From assembly GCA_023424585.1 (NCBI GenBank), contig JAFADT010000934.1:1-6197 (forward strand): DNA of 6,197 nucleotides, written 5' to 3'. The notes beneath the pieces are model-generated. The model was not told the origin of the DNA, made no database searches, and saw only the letters and a list, made by a program, of their open reading frames with translations. This document shows, piece by piece, positions 1 through 6,197 of this stretch. The stretch is from Pseudomonadota bacterium. Lineage in GTDB: Bacteria > Myxococcota > Myxococcia > Myxococcales > Myxococcaceae. Each line of letters begins with the position of its first letter. Position 1 is the stretch's first letter. The translations under genes and the position numbers were made by a program.

Positions 1-2500
1 GGCCCCGGGTGACCGGACCATCACCCCGCAGGGCGGCCCCGCGGCGCCCGCCGAGAACCAGGGCCCCCGCCAGACGCCCACCTGCGAGCAGGCCCGGCGC
101 AACGCGCGCTACGGCATCTACTTCGACAAGGTGGACATCGAGAAGCTCGTCCAGACCGTGTCGGACGCCACCTGCCGCACCTTCATCCTCCCGGAGAACG
201 TGCGCGGGAAGATCTCCATCATCGGCCCGGAGAACGGCCGCGTGGAGGTGGACGCGGAGTCGTTCTACTCCGCCTTCCTCGCCGCGCTCGACGCCAACGG
301 GCTCGCCGTCTACCCGTACGGCCGCTTCCTGAAGATCGTCGACAAGCGCTCGGCGAAGCAGAACCCCATCCCGACCATCGTGGACGAGGACACCCCGTAC
401 ACGACGAACGAGCAGATGGTCACCAAGCTGTTCAAGATCAAGTACGTGGAGGTGGAGCCGCTGCGCGGCGTCCTCCAGCAGCTCGTGTCCAAGGACGGCG
501 ACACCATCCCGTACCCGCCGGACACCATCATCGTCAACGACGTGGGCTCCAACATCCACCGCCTGGAGCGCCTCATCAACCAGCTGGACACCCGCGCCTC
601 CAGCGACGAGATGCGCATCATCCAGGTGCAGTACGCCACCGCGCAGGACGTGGCCAACACCATCCAGAAGCTCTTCGAGGCCAAGGCCGGCGCGGGCGCC
701 CGCCCGGGCCAGCGCCCCGGCAACTTCACGCCGCAAGCCGCCCCCCCCGGCGCGCCGCCTCCCAGCGCGGAGGGCGTGGCCAGCACGGAGGGCGGCGGCG
801 TGGCCACCCTGTCGCAGATCATCCCGGACGAGCGCACCAACAAGCTCATCGTCGTGGCCAGCCCCGCCGCCTTCGGCCGCATCCAGGACCTGGTGCGGGA
901 GATCGACATCCCGTCCGGCAGCGGCAACAAGATCAACGTCTACCCGCTGGAGAACGCCAACTCGGAGGAGCTGGCCAGCACGCTCCAGTCGCTCGCGCAG
1001 GGCACCGCCAACCGCCCCCAGCGCGCGCCCATCCCCAACCAGCCGCAGGGCATCCCGCGCGGGCCCACCCAGGCCGCGGAGCTGTTCAGCGGCGAGGTGA
1101 AGATCAGCGCGGACAAGGGCACCAACTCGCTGGTCATCGTCGCCAGCCAGGCGGACTACAAGAACATCGTCCAGATCATCCAGCAGCTGGATCAGCCGCG
1201 CCGCCAGGTGTTCGTGGAGGCGGTGATCATGGAGGTGAACCTGGACCGCAACAGCGAGTTCGGCATCAACTTCCACCAGGGCTTCAGCCTGAAGACGGAT
1301 GACGGCGCCATCCCCGGCATCCTGGGCACCAACTACTCCGGCGGCTCCATCCCGCCGTCCTTCTCGCTGGCGAACCTGGCCAGCATGGGCGGCTTCCTCG
1401 CCGGCATCCAGGGCCCCGTCCTGCCGGAGCTCAAGGCCCTGGGCATCGACATCCCGGCCTTCGGCGTGGTGCTCAACGCCATGCAGCAGTCGTCCGACGT
1501 GAACGTGCTGTCCACGCCGCACCTGCTCACCAGCGACAACGAGGAGGCCGAGATCACCGTGGGCCAGAACGTGCCCTTCCAGTCCGGCTTCACCCCGTCC
1601 TCGCTGGGCAGCTCGCTCACCGGCGCCAACGCCGGCGTCAACGGCGTGCAGGCCTCGCTGCTGGGCTCGCTGGGCGGCCTGGGGTCGCTGTACGCGCCCA
1701 TCACCCGCCAGAACGTGGAGCTGAAGCTCACCGTCAAGCCGCAGATCAACGAGAGCGACTACATCCGCCTGGTCATCACCGAGCAGACGGAGGAGATCGC
1801 GTCCACGGACCCCGTGCTGGGCCCCACCACCTCCAAGCGCAGCGCGAAGACGACGGTCATCGCCAAGGACATGGAGACGGTGGTGATTGGCGGCATCATG
1901 CAGGACCGCACGCTGGAGTCCGTCTCCAAGGTGCCGGTGCTGGGTGACATCCCGCTCCTGGGTCACCTGTTCCGCGACACCACGCGCCGCAAGACGAAGA
2001 CGAACCTGCTGCTCTTCCTCACGCCGTACATCATCCGCGGCCAGGAGGACTTCCGCCGCATCTTCGAGCGCAAGATGAAGGAGCGGCAGCAGTTCGTGGA
2101 GCAGTTCTACGGCCAGGTCCCCGGCTACGACGTCGCGGTGGACTTCAGCCGCAAGCCCGGCCCCCTGTCGCGCATGAACCAGTCCGTCCTCAAGGAAGAG
2201 CAGCGCGTGGAGAACGGCGGCAACGGCACGCCCAACGAGCGCGTCATCCGCCCCAGCGGCGCGCAGGCGCCCGAGGGGACGCCCGCTCCCTCCCCGTCCC
2301 CCGCGCGGCCGGGCGGGGAGGCGCCGCCTCCGCCGGAGGAGGCCCCCCCCGCTCCCGAGGGCGAGCAGGCGCCGCGAAATTTCGAGGCGCCTCCGGAGGG
2401 TTCGGAGAGATCAGCCCCCGCGCCACAGCCCGAGGTGATCGCGCCCACGCCGGACGCGGACGCCGAGCGGCTGCGCATCCAGCCGGGCGACGGAGAGTAA
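1..2500 (+). CDS. gspD: Type II secretion system secretin GspD (5' partial)
   Basis: This is the outer-membrane channel of the type II secretion system. The reading frame is open from base 2 to the TAA at 2498-2500 (832 residues). The GTG at 131 lies inside the N0 domain, so the true start and signal peptide are upstream of the window. In visible-residue numbering, a Pro-rich linker (1-35) is followed by N0 (about 36-123), N1 (139-200), N2 (204-306) and N3 (309-397). The secretin barrel domain (about 400-680) opens with VFVEAVIMEV and holds GQNVPF and VPVLGDIPLLGHLF (from base 1931). An S-domain-like stretch (680-735) leads into a Pro/Glu/Ala-rich tail. N2 and N3 each carry a Pro/Gly-rich insert. 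The only two cysteines seen are C28 and C58. PilQ, the type IV pilus secretin, is the alternative, but adjacent gspE, gspF and gspG and the N0-N3 order favour GspD. Confidence 0.96.
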   Translation, partial: APGDRTITPQGGPAAPAENQGPRQTPTCEQARRNARYGIYFDKVDIEKLVQTVSDATCRTFILPENVRGKISIIGPENGRVEVDAESFYSAFLAALDANGLAVYPYGRFLKIVDKRSAKQNPIPTIVDEDTPYTTNEQMVTKLFKIKYVEVEPLRGVLQQLVSKDGDTIPYPPDTIIVNDVGSNIHRLERLINQLDTRASSDEMRIIQVQYATAQDVANTIQKLFEAKAGAGARPGQRPGNFTPQAAPPGAPPPSAEGVASTEGGGVATLSQIIPDERTNKLIVVASPAAFGRIQDLVREIDIPSGSGNKINVYPLENANSEELASTLQSLAQGTANRPQRAPIPNQPQGIPRGPTQAAELFSGEVKISADKGTNSLVIVASQADYKNIVQIIQQLDQPRRQVFVEAVIMEVNLDRNSEFGINFHQGFSLKTDDGAIPGILGTNYSGGSIPPSFSLANLASMGGFLAGIQGPVLPELKALGIDIPAFGVVLNAMQQSSDVNVLSTPHLLTSDNEEAEITVGQNVPFQSGFTPSSLGSSLTGANAGVNGVQASLLGSLGGLGSLYAPITRQNVELKLTVKPQINESDYIRLVITEQTEEIASTDPVLGPTTSKRSAKTTVIAKDMETVVIGGIMQDRTLESVSKVPVLGDIPLLGHLFRDTTRRKTKTNLLLFLTPYIIRGQEDFRRIFERKMKERQQFVEQFYGQVPGYDVAVDFSRKPGPLSRMNQSVLKEEQRVENGGNGTPNERVIRPSGAQAPEGTPAPSPSPARPGGEAPPPPEEAPPAPEGEQAPRNFEAPPEGSERSAPAPQPEVIAPTPDADAERLRIQPGDGE
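2230..2497 (+). repeat. Pro/Glu/Ala low-complexity tail of GspD with repeated [E/Q]AP units
   Basis: The last 90 or so codons of gspD encode a disordered-looking stretch rich in Pro, Glu, Ala and Gly, with variants of QAPEG, EAPPP, QAPRN and EAPPEG. The heptamer AGGCGCC recurs at 2265, 2319, 2367 and 2385. The spacings of 54, 48 and 18 bases are all multiples of three, so the DNA repeats follow the protein repeat. The stretch lies after the S-domain-like region, beyond the parts needed for the channel. Its role is unknown; a linker or envelope-contacting tail is an inference. Confidence 0.7.
2367..2392. repeat. 26-base near-perfect palindrome inside the gspD tail
   Basis: The arms AGGCGCC (2367-2373) and GGCGCCT (2386-2392) flank a perfect 10-base palindrome, CGAAATTTCG (2375-2384). 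Twelve of 13 base pairs match; the only mismatch is 2374 G against 2385 A. The AAATTT core stands out in a region that is almost all G and C. A second perfect palindrome, CCTCCGGAGG, overlaps the right arm at 2390-2399. Part of the symmetry is trivial, because GGCGCC is self-complementary and recurs here as part of the [E/Q]AP codon repeat. No function can be assigned. Confidence 0.5.
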
Positions 2501-2507
2501 GAGACCC

Positions 2508-4334
2508 ATGGACCTGACCGCCGACACCCCCACCTCTCAAGGCTCCGCCGCGACGCCCGACGTGTCCGGCGGCCGCAACGACGCCACCCAGGTCGTCGGC
2601 CACGGGCTGGCGTACCTCTGCGGCCGGCCGCTGGGGGAGATCCTCCGCGCGCTCGTCCCCAGCCTCACCCCGGAGAAGATCCAGGAGGCGCTCGCCGCCC
2701 AGCAGGAGAAGGGCGGGCGGCTGGGGGAGCTCCTGGTGGGCATGAAGGCGGTGGGCGAGGAGGACGTGGCCCGGGCCCTGGGCCACCAGCTGGACCTGCC
2801 CTACCTCCAGCGCATCTTCGCGGAGGAGGTGGACGCGGAGCTGGTCAAGCGCATCCCCATCAACTTCGCCCGCCAGACGCAGCTGTTGCCGCTCTCCGTG
2901 GAGGGCGACGAGGTGGTGCTCGCGGTGGCGGATCCGCTGGACACCACCGCGCTGGACCACGCGCGCCTGCTGCTGGGCCAGGGCATCCAGCCCCGCATCG
3001 CGCTGGCCTCCACCATCGTGGACGCCATCAACAGCGTGTACGACCGCTCGGTCAACGAGGCCGAGGCGCTCGTGGACGAGATGGAGACCACGGAGGACCT
3101 GGACTCGCTGGCCCATGAGCTGGAGGAGCCCAAGGACCTCCTGGACGCGGACGACGAAGCGCCCGTCATCCGGCTGGTGAACTCCGTGCTCTTCCGCGCC
3201 GCCAAGGAGCGCGCGAGCGACATCCACATCGAGCCCATGGAGCGCGAGCTCCTGGTGCGCTTCCGCATCGACGGCGTGCTCCAGGAGGTCATCAAGCCGC
3301 CCAAGCGCTACCAGAACTCCATCATCGCGCGCGTGAAGGTGATGGGGCAGCTCAACATCGCGGAGAAGCGCCTGCCGCAGGACGGCCGCATCCGCATCAA
3401 GCTCGCGGGCCGCGACATCGACATCCGCCTGTCCACCACGCCCACGTCCTTCGGCGAGCGCATCGTCATGCGTCTGCTGGACAAGACGGCGACGCTCCTG
3501 GACCTGGGCGAGATCGGCATGAGCCCGCAGGTGCTGGGCAACATGGAGTCCGTCATCAAGCGCTCGCACGGCATCGTCCTGGTGACGGGCCCCACGGGCT
3601 CCGGCAAGACGACCACGCTCTACGGCGCGCTCTCGAAGATCAACACCCCGGACCTCAACATCCTCACCGTCGAGGACCCGGTCGAGTACCAGCTCAAGGG
3701 CATTGGCCAGATGGCCATCGCCCCGAAGATCGGCCTCACGTTCGCGCAGGGCCTGCGCTCCTTCCTCCGCCAGGACCCCGACGTCATCATGGTCGGTGAG
3801 ATCCGCGACAAGGAGACGGCGGAGATCGCCATCCAGGCGTCCCTCACGGGCCACCTGGTGCTCTCCACGGTGCACACCAACGACGCGGCGGGCGCCGTGA
3901 CGCGACTCGTGGACATGGGCGTGCAGCCCTTCCTCGTGGCGTCGTCGCTCACCGGCATCCTCGCCCAGCGCCTCGTGCGCCGGGTGTGCCCGGACTGCCG
4001 GCAGGCCTACACGCCCACGGACGCGGAGCTGAAGGAGCTGGGCTACACGCTCGACAGCTTCCGGGCGAAGTTCGGCACGGACCGCATCTACCGCGCGGTG
4101 GGCTGCCCGTCCTGCAACCGCAACGGGTACCGCGGCCGCTCCGGCATCTACGAGTTCCTCTTCGTGGACGACGACGTGCGCCAGCTGGTGCTCAAGAACG
4201 TGGACGCGTCCACCATCAAGAAGTCCGCCCTGTCCAAGGGCATGACGACGCTGCTCGACGACGGCGTGCGGAAGATCGCCCTGGGCGAGACGACCATCGC
4301 CGAAGTGCTGAGCATCACGCAGGAGGACATCTAG
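2508..4334 (+). CDS. gspE: Type II secretion system ATPase GspE
   Basis: This 608-residue cytoplasmic secretion ATPase powers pseudopilus assembly. A Ser/Thr-rich leader (1-30) precedes a MshEN/T2SSE_N-type domain (about 36-180) and an acidic linker (184-217). The ATPase core follows: Walker A GPTGSGKTT (361-369), Asp box VEDPVE (388-393), Walker B VIMVGEIRD with E431 (426-434) and His box GHLVLSTVHTND (448-459). A zinc-type tetracysteine is formed by C494-x2-C497 and C533-x2-C536. All catalytic motifs look intact. The ATG follows the gspD stop by 7 bases. The upstream GGAGA (2492-2496) lies inside the end of gspD, which suggests translational coupling. The type IV pilus ATPase PilB has the same fold, but flanking gspD, gspF and gspG argue for GspE. 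Confidence 0.96.
   Translation: MDLTADTPTSQGSAATPDVSGGRNDATQVVGHGLAYLCGRPLGEILRALVPSLTPEKIQEALAAQQEKGGRLGELLVGMKAVGEEDVARALGHQLDLPYLQRIFAEEVDAELVKRIPINFARQTQLLPLSVEGDEVVLAVADPLDTTALDHARLLLGQGIQPRIALASTIVDAINSVYDRSVNEAEALVDEMETTEDLDSLAHELEEPKDLLDADDEAPVIRLVNSVLFRAAKERASDIHIEPMERELLVRFRIDGVLQEVIKPPKRYQNSIIARVKVMGQLNIAEKRLPQDGRIRIKLAGRDIDIRLSTTPTSFGERIVMRLLDKTATLLDLGEIGMSPQVLGNMESVIKRSHGIVLVTGPTGSGKTTTLYGALSKINTPDLNILTVEDPVEYQLKGIGQMAIAPKIGLTFAQGLRSFLRQDPDVIMVGEIRDKETAEIAIQASLTGHLVLSTVHTNDAAGAVTRLVDMGVQPFLVASSLTGILAQRLVRRVCPDCRQAYTPTDAELKELGYTLDSFRAKFGTDRIYRAVGCPSCNRNGYRGRSGIYEFLFVDDDVRQLVLKNVDASTIKKSALSKGMTTLLDDGVRKIALGETTIAEVLSITQEDI
2616..3050 (+). other. MshEN-type N-terminal domain of GspE with degenerate tandem motif
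   Basis: MshEN domains carry two 24-residue motifs of the form RLGxxLxxxG...LxxxLxxQ separated by five residues. Some of them bind cyclic di-GMP. Here motif I spans residues 40-65 and reads RPLGEIL...ALAAQ. Five residues, QEKGG, separate it from motif II (71-94), RLGELLVGMK...ALGHQ. Length and spacing are kept almost exactly. However, motif I has a Pro insertion or replacement next to its Arg, and the inner Gly is Val or Pro in motif I and Lys in motif II. The fold assignment is fairly sure; ligand binding is not. Confidence 0.6.
4321..4326 (+). promoter_or_regulatory. Shine-Dalgarno sequence for gspF, inside the end of gspE
   Basis: AGGAGG forms part of the last codons of gspE (Gln-Glu-Asp-Ile-stop) and sits 15 bases before the gspF ATG at 4342. 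This is longer than the usual 5-10 base spacing. No better match lies nearer, apart from a weak TAGGT at 4332-4336. The arrangement ties gspF translation to ribosomes finishing gspE. Confidence 0.55.
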
Positions 4335-4341
4335 GTCCGCC

Positions 4342-5598
4342 ATGCCCGTCTTCGAATACAGAGGCCTTGACTCCCAGGGCAGGCAGAAGAAGGGTCTGCT
4401 GGAGGCGGACTCGCCCAAGACGCTGCGCTCCAAGCTGCGCGCGGACGGCATCTTCCTCACGGACGTGCTGGGCCAAGCGGAGGGCAGCCGCGCGGGCGTC
4501 GCCAAGGGCGCCAACGCGAACCTGCTGGCGCGCGACGTGGACCTGCGCAAGCTGGGCCGAGGCCGCGTGTCCACCGAGGACGTCGCCATCCTCACCCGGC
4601 AGCTGGCCACGCTCCTGGGCGCGGGCGTCACCATCGTGGACTCGCTCAACGCGCTGGTGGACCAGGCGGAGAAGGAGCGCCTCAAGCGCGCCCTGTCCGA
4701 CATCAAGCAGCGCGTGAACGAGGGCTCGTCCCTGGCGGACGCCTTCTCCCAGCACCCGAAGATCTTCCCCAGCATCTACGTGAACATGGTGCGCGCGGGC
4801 GAGGCCTCCGGCGCGCTGGACACGGTGCTCCTGCGCCTGGCGGACTTCACGGAGAACCAGGCCAAGCTGCAGCAGAAGATCATCGGCACGATGATCTACC
4901 CAGTCATCATGCTGGCGGTGGGCGGCGGCATCCTGGTGCTCCTGATGGTGTTCGTCGTCCCGAAGGTGACGAAGATCTTCGAGACGATGAAGGCCACCCT
5001 GCCCCTCAACACGCGCATCCTCATCGCCGCGTCCAACTTCATGCAGGCGTGGTGGTTCCTGGTGGTGCCGGCCTTCATCGCGGGCGTGGTGCTCTTCATG
5101 CGCTGGACCAAGAGCCCCAAGGGCAAGCCCAAGTGGGACCGCTTCACGCTCAAGGCCCCCATCTTCGGCAGCCTCGTGCGCCTGCTGGCCATCTCCCGCT
5201 TCGCGCGCACGCTGGCCACCCTGCTCAAGAGCGGCGTGCCCATGCTGGCCGCGCTGGACATCGTCAAGGCGGTGATGACGAACTCGGTGCTCGCGGACGC
5301 CGTGGAGAACGCCCGCGAGTCCATCCGCGAGGGCGAGAGCATCGCCAACCCGCTGAAGCGCTCCGGCCAGTTCCCGCCGCTCGTGTACCACATGGTCGCC
5401 ATCGGTGAGAAATCAGGGCAGCTGGAGGACATGCTGCTGTCGGTGGCGGACTCCTATGAGACGCAGGTGAACGTGCGCATCGGCGCGCTCACCAGCCTCC
5501 TGGAGCCCATGCTCATCGTGGTGATGGGCGTGATGATTGCATTCGTCGCGCTCTCCATCCTGATGCCGATTCTGCAGGTGAACACGGCCATCCATTAG
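4342..5598 (+). CDS. gspF: Type II secretion system inner-membrane platform protein GspF
   Basis: This 418-residue polytopic protein forms the inner-membrane platform that couples GspE to pseudopilus assembly. It begins MPVFEYRGLD, the usual GspF/PilC opening, so the ATG at 4342 is secure. Two T2SSF repeats are visible. Repeat 1 is at about residues 78-205, with LTRQLATLLGAGV and later VRAGEASGALD. Repeat 2 is at about 282-410, with FARTLATLLKSGVP and later VAIGEKSGQLED. Three membrane spans are expected near 184-206, 236-254 and 386-410. Length and architecture match the family. It lies 7 bases after gspE and 17 bases before the small membrane ORF, so it is in the same operon. PilC of type IV pili is homologous, but the context favours GspF. 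Confidence 0.96.
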   Translation: MPVFEYRGLDSQGRQKKGLLEADSPKTLRSKLRADGIFLTDVLGQAEGSRAGVAKGANANLLARDVDLRKLGRGRVSTEDVAILTRQLATLLGAGVTIVDSLNALVDQAEKERLKRALSDIKQRVNEGSSLADAFSQHPKIFPSIYVNMVRAGEASGALDTVLLRLADFTENQAKLQQKIIGTMIYPVIMLAVGGGILVLLMVFVVPKVTKIFETMKATLPLNTRILIAASNFMQAWWFLVVPAFIAGVVLFMRWTKSPKGKPKWDRFTLKAPIFGSLVRLLAISRFARTLATLLKSGVPMLAALDIVKAVMTNSVLADAVENARESIREGESIANPLKRSGQFPPLVYHMVAIGEKSGQLEDMLLSVADSYETQVNVRIGALTSLLEPMLIVVMGVMIAFVALSILMPILQVNTAIH

Positions 5599-5600
5599 GT

Positions 5601-5605
5601 GGAGG
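5601..5605 (+). promoter_or_regulatory. Shine-Dalgarno sequence for the 46-residue ORF
   Basis: GGAGG, extended to GGAGGGAG, directly follows the gspF stop and lies 10 bases before the ATG at 5616. It is non-coding, because it sits between the two genes. Its near-consensus match and fair spacing are the best sequence evidence that the short ORF is translated. Confidence 0.65.
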
Positions 5606-5615
5606 GAGCCTCGCG

Positions 5616-5756
5616 ATGAACGACACGCTCGACCGATGGATCCAGCGCGCGACGCTGATGGGCCTCCTGGCCCTGGCCGCCACGCTGGCGACGGTGGGGG
5701 CCACCCTCTACGCCCACCGGGACCCACCCGCCGCCTCCAGCGCGGGCACGCCCTGA
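5616..5756 (+). CDS. Small single-span membrane protein between gspF and gspG, unknown function
   Basis: This ORF encodes 46 residues, from the ATG at 5616 to the TGA at 5754-5756. I do not recognise it. A short polar N-terminus with two Asp and two Arg (residues 1-11) leads into one hydrophobic helix (about 12-33, rich in Leu, Ala and Thr). A short Pro/Ala/Ser tail, HRDPPAASSAGTP, ends the protein. The helix could be a membrane anchor. A signal peptide cleaved after A33 would leave only 13 residues, so it is less likely. The ORF has its own GGAGG ribosome site and starts 17 bases after gspF, so it is probably co-transcribed with the secretion genes. It has no prepilin cleavage motif and is not a pseudopilin. 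Most T2SS operons run directly from gspF to gspG, which makes this an extra element. A role at the inner-membrane platform is only inferred from position. Confidence 0.68.
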   Translation: MNDTLDRWIQRATLMGLLALAATLATVGATLYAHRDPPAASSAGTP

Positions 5757-5809
5757 CCCAACGCCCCTGACATCCCGACACACCCATTGCGCGGTGGCTT
5801 GCCAGAAAG

Positions 5810-5823
5810 TCACCCGAAGGTGA
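5810..5823 (+). promoter_or_regulatory. Small hairpin over the gspG ribosome-binding region
   Basis: TCACC (5810-5814) can pair with GGTGA (5819-5823) across a CGAA loop, giving a 5-base-pair stem. It covers the candidate Shine-Dalgarno bases GAAGG (5816-5820) and part of GAGGA (5822-5826), just upstream of the gspG ATG at 5831. The stem is short and may arise by chance. The rest of the 74-base gap (5757-5830) shows no clear promoter or terminator. Confidence 0.3.
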
Positions 5824-5830
5824 GGAAGAC

Positions 5831-6197
5831 ATGACGACGACGAACGCGAAGAAGCAGCAGCGCCGCAAGCACCGCGGCATGACCCTCATCGAGATCATGG
5901 TGGTCATCACCATCCTCGGGCTCATCGCGGCGGCGGTGGGCGTGGCCGTCATCCCGAAGCTGGAAGAGGCCAAGCAGGACACGGCCCGCCTGGACATCCG
6001 CAACATCCAGAGCGCGATGAAGCTCTACTACACGAAGAAGGGCTCCTACCCGGACACCGCCACGGGCCTCAAGGCGCTGGTGGACACCAACAACCTGGAG
6101 CGCATGCCCGTGGACCCCTGGGGCCGCGAGTACGTCTACATGAACGAGGGCGGCAAGCCGGTCATCACCAGCTACGGCGCGGACGGCAACCCGGGCG
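5831..6197 (+). CDS. gspG: Major pseudopilin GspG (3' partial)
   Basis: This is the main subunit of the T2SS pseudopilus. The frame is open from the ATG at 5831 to the window end (122 residues, no stop seen). The first 16 residues form a short basic class III leader (KKQQRRKHRG). Prepilin peptidase should cut between G16 and M17. The mature helix starts MTLIEIMVVITILGLIAA, with the key Glu5 at residue 21. Next come YYTKKGSYPDTATGLKALV, the conserved DPWGREYVY (95-103) and SYGADGNPG (114-122). The last stretch is the start of the loop that binds calcium in GspG proteins. Roughly the last 15-20 residues are probably missing. The mature protein begins with Met where Phe is most common. Candidate ribosome sites are GAAGG (5816-5820) and GAGGA (5822-5826). 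Confidence 0.96.
   Translation, partial: MTTTNAKKQQRRKHRGMTLIEIMVVITILGLIAAAVGVAVIPKLEEAKQDTARLDIRNIQSAMKLYYTKKGSYPDTATGLKALVDTNNLERMPVDPWGREYVYMNEGGKPVITSYGADGNPG

Noticed and set aside
131..133. GTG as the start codon of gspD
   Set aside because: The frame is open upstream to the window edge, and the N0 domain begins before this codon, with GIYFDKVDIEKL running straight across it.
2244..4775. 843-codon open frame on the - strand, antisense to gspE
   Set aside because: Long stop-free antisense frames are expected in very GC-rich genes. The product is a His/Asp/Arg/Val-rich string with no recognisable domain, while the + strand carries intact GspE motifs throughout.
4315..5391. 358-codon open frame on the - strand, antisense to gspF
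   Set aside because: Same GC-driven effect. The composition is His/Arg/Gln/Glu-rich with no motif, and gspF explains the region completely.
5616..5756. The small ORF as a minor pseudopilin (GspH/I/J/K)
   Set aside because: It is far too short, has no Gly-cut prepilin leader, and lacks Glu at position 5 of the hydrophobic segment.
5790..5812. Possible sigma-54 or sigma-70 promoter before gspG
   Set aside because: TGGCTTGCCA resembles half of a -24 element, but no GC-containing -12 box follows at the right distance. No paired -35 and -10 boxes were found either.

Overview
The window is a GC-rich, tightly packed piece of a type II secretion system (T2SS) operon, all on the + strand. Its order is gspD (5' end cut off by the window), gspE, gspF, a 46-codon single-membrane-span ORF, and gspG (3' end cut off). 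The very high GC content, the strong G/C bias at third codon positions and the style of the proteins suggest a myxobacterium of the Myxococcus/Corallococcus type. The features behind that are a secretin with Pro-rich inserts and a long Pro/Glu tail, a GspE with a MshEN-like N-terminus, and a GspG with an RG|MTLIE cleavage site. The taxonomic call rests on recognition, not on a database search.

Layout: bases 1-2500 carry the outer-membrane secretin GspD from just before its N0 domain to its stop. After a 7-base gap, 2508-4334 encode the cytoplasmic ATPase GspE. After another 7-base gap, 4342-5598 encode the inner-membrane platform protein GspF. A small ORF with its own Shine-Dalgarno sequence lies at 5616-5756. 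A 74-base gap follows, and the major pseudopilin GspG starts at 5831 and runs off the window at 6197. No gene-free stretch exceeds 300 bases. No tRNA, rRNA, CRISPR array, insertion sequence or convincing terminator was seen.

How the parts work together (family knowledge): GspE hydrolyses ATP under the inner membrane and, through GspF and other platform proteins outside this window, drives assembly of GspG into a short periplasmic pseudopilus. The pseudopilus pushes folded periplasmic proteins out through the GspD channel. The prepilin peptidase and the gspC, gspH-gspN type genes are not in the window.

Most of the window is a canonical system, not an undescribed one. The part least explained by the known T2SS inventory is the small membrane ORF between gspF and gspG. 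Secondary points are a degenerate cyclic-di-GMP-type motif pair in GspE, unusual low-complexity inserts and tail in GspD, and a near-palindrome inside the gspD tail.
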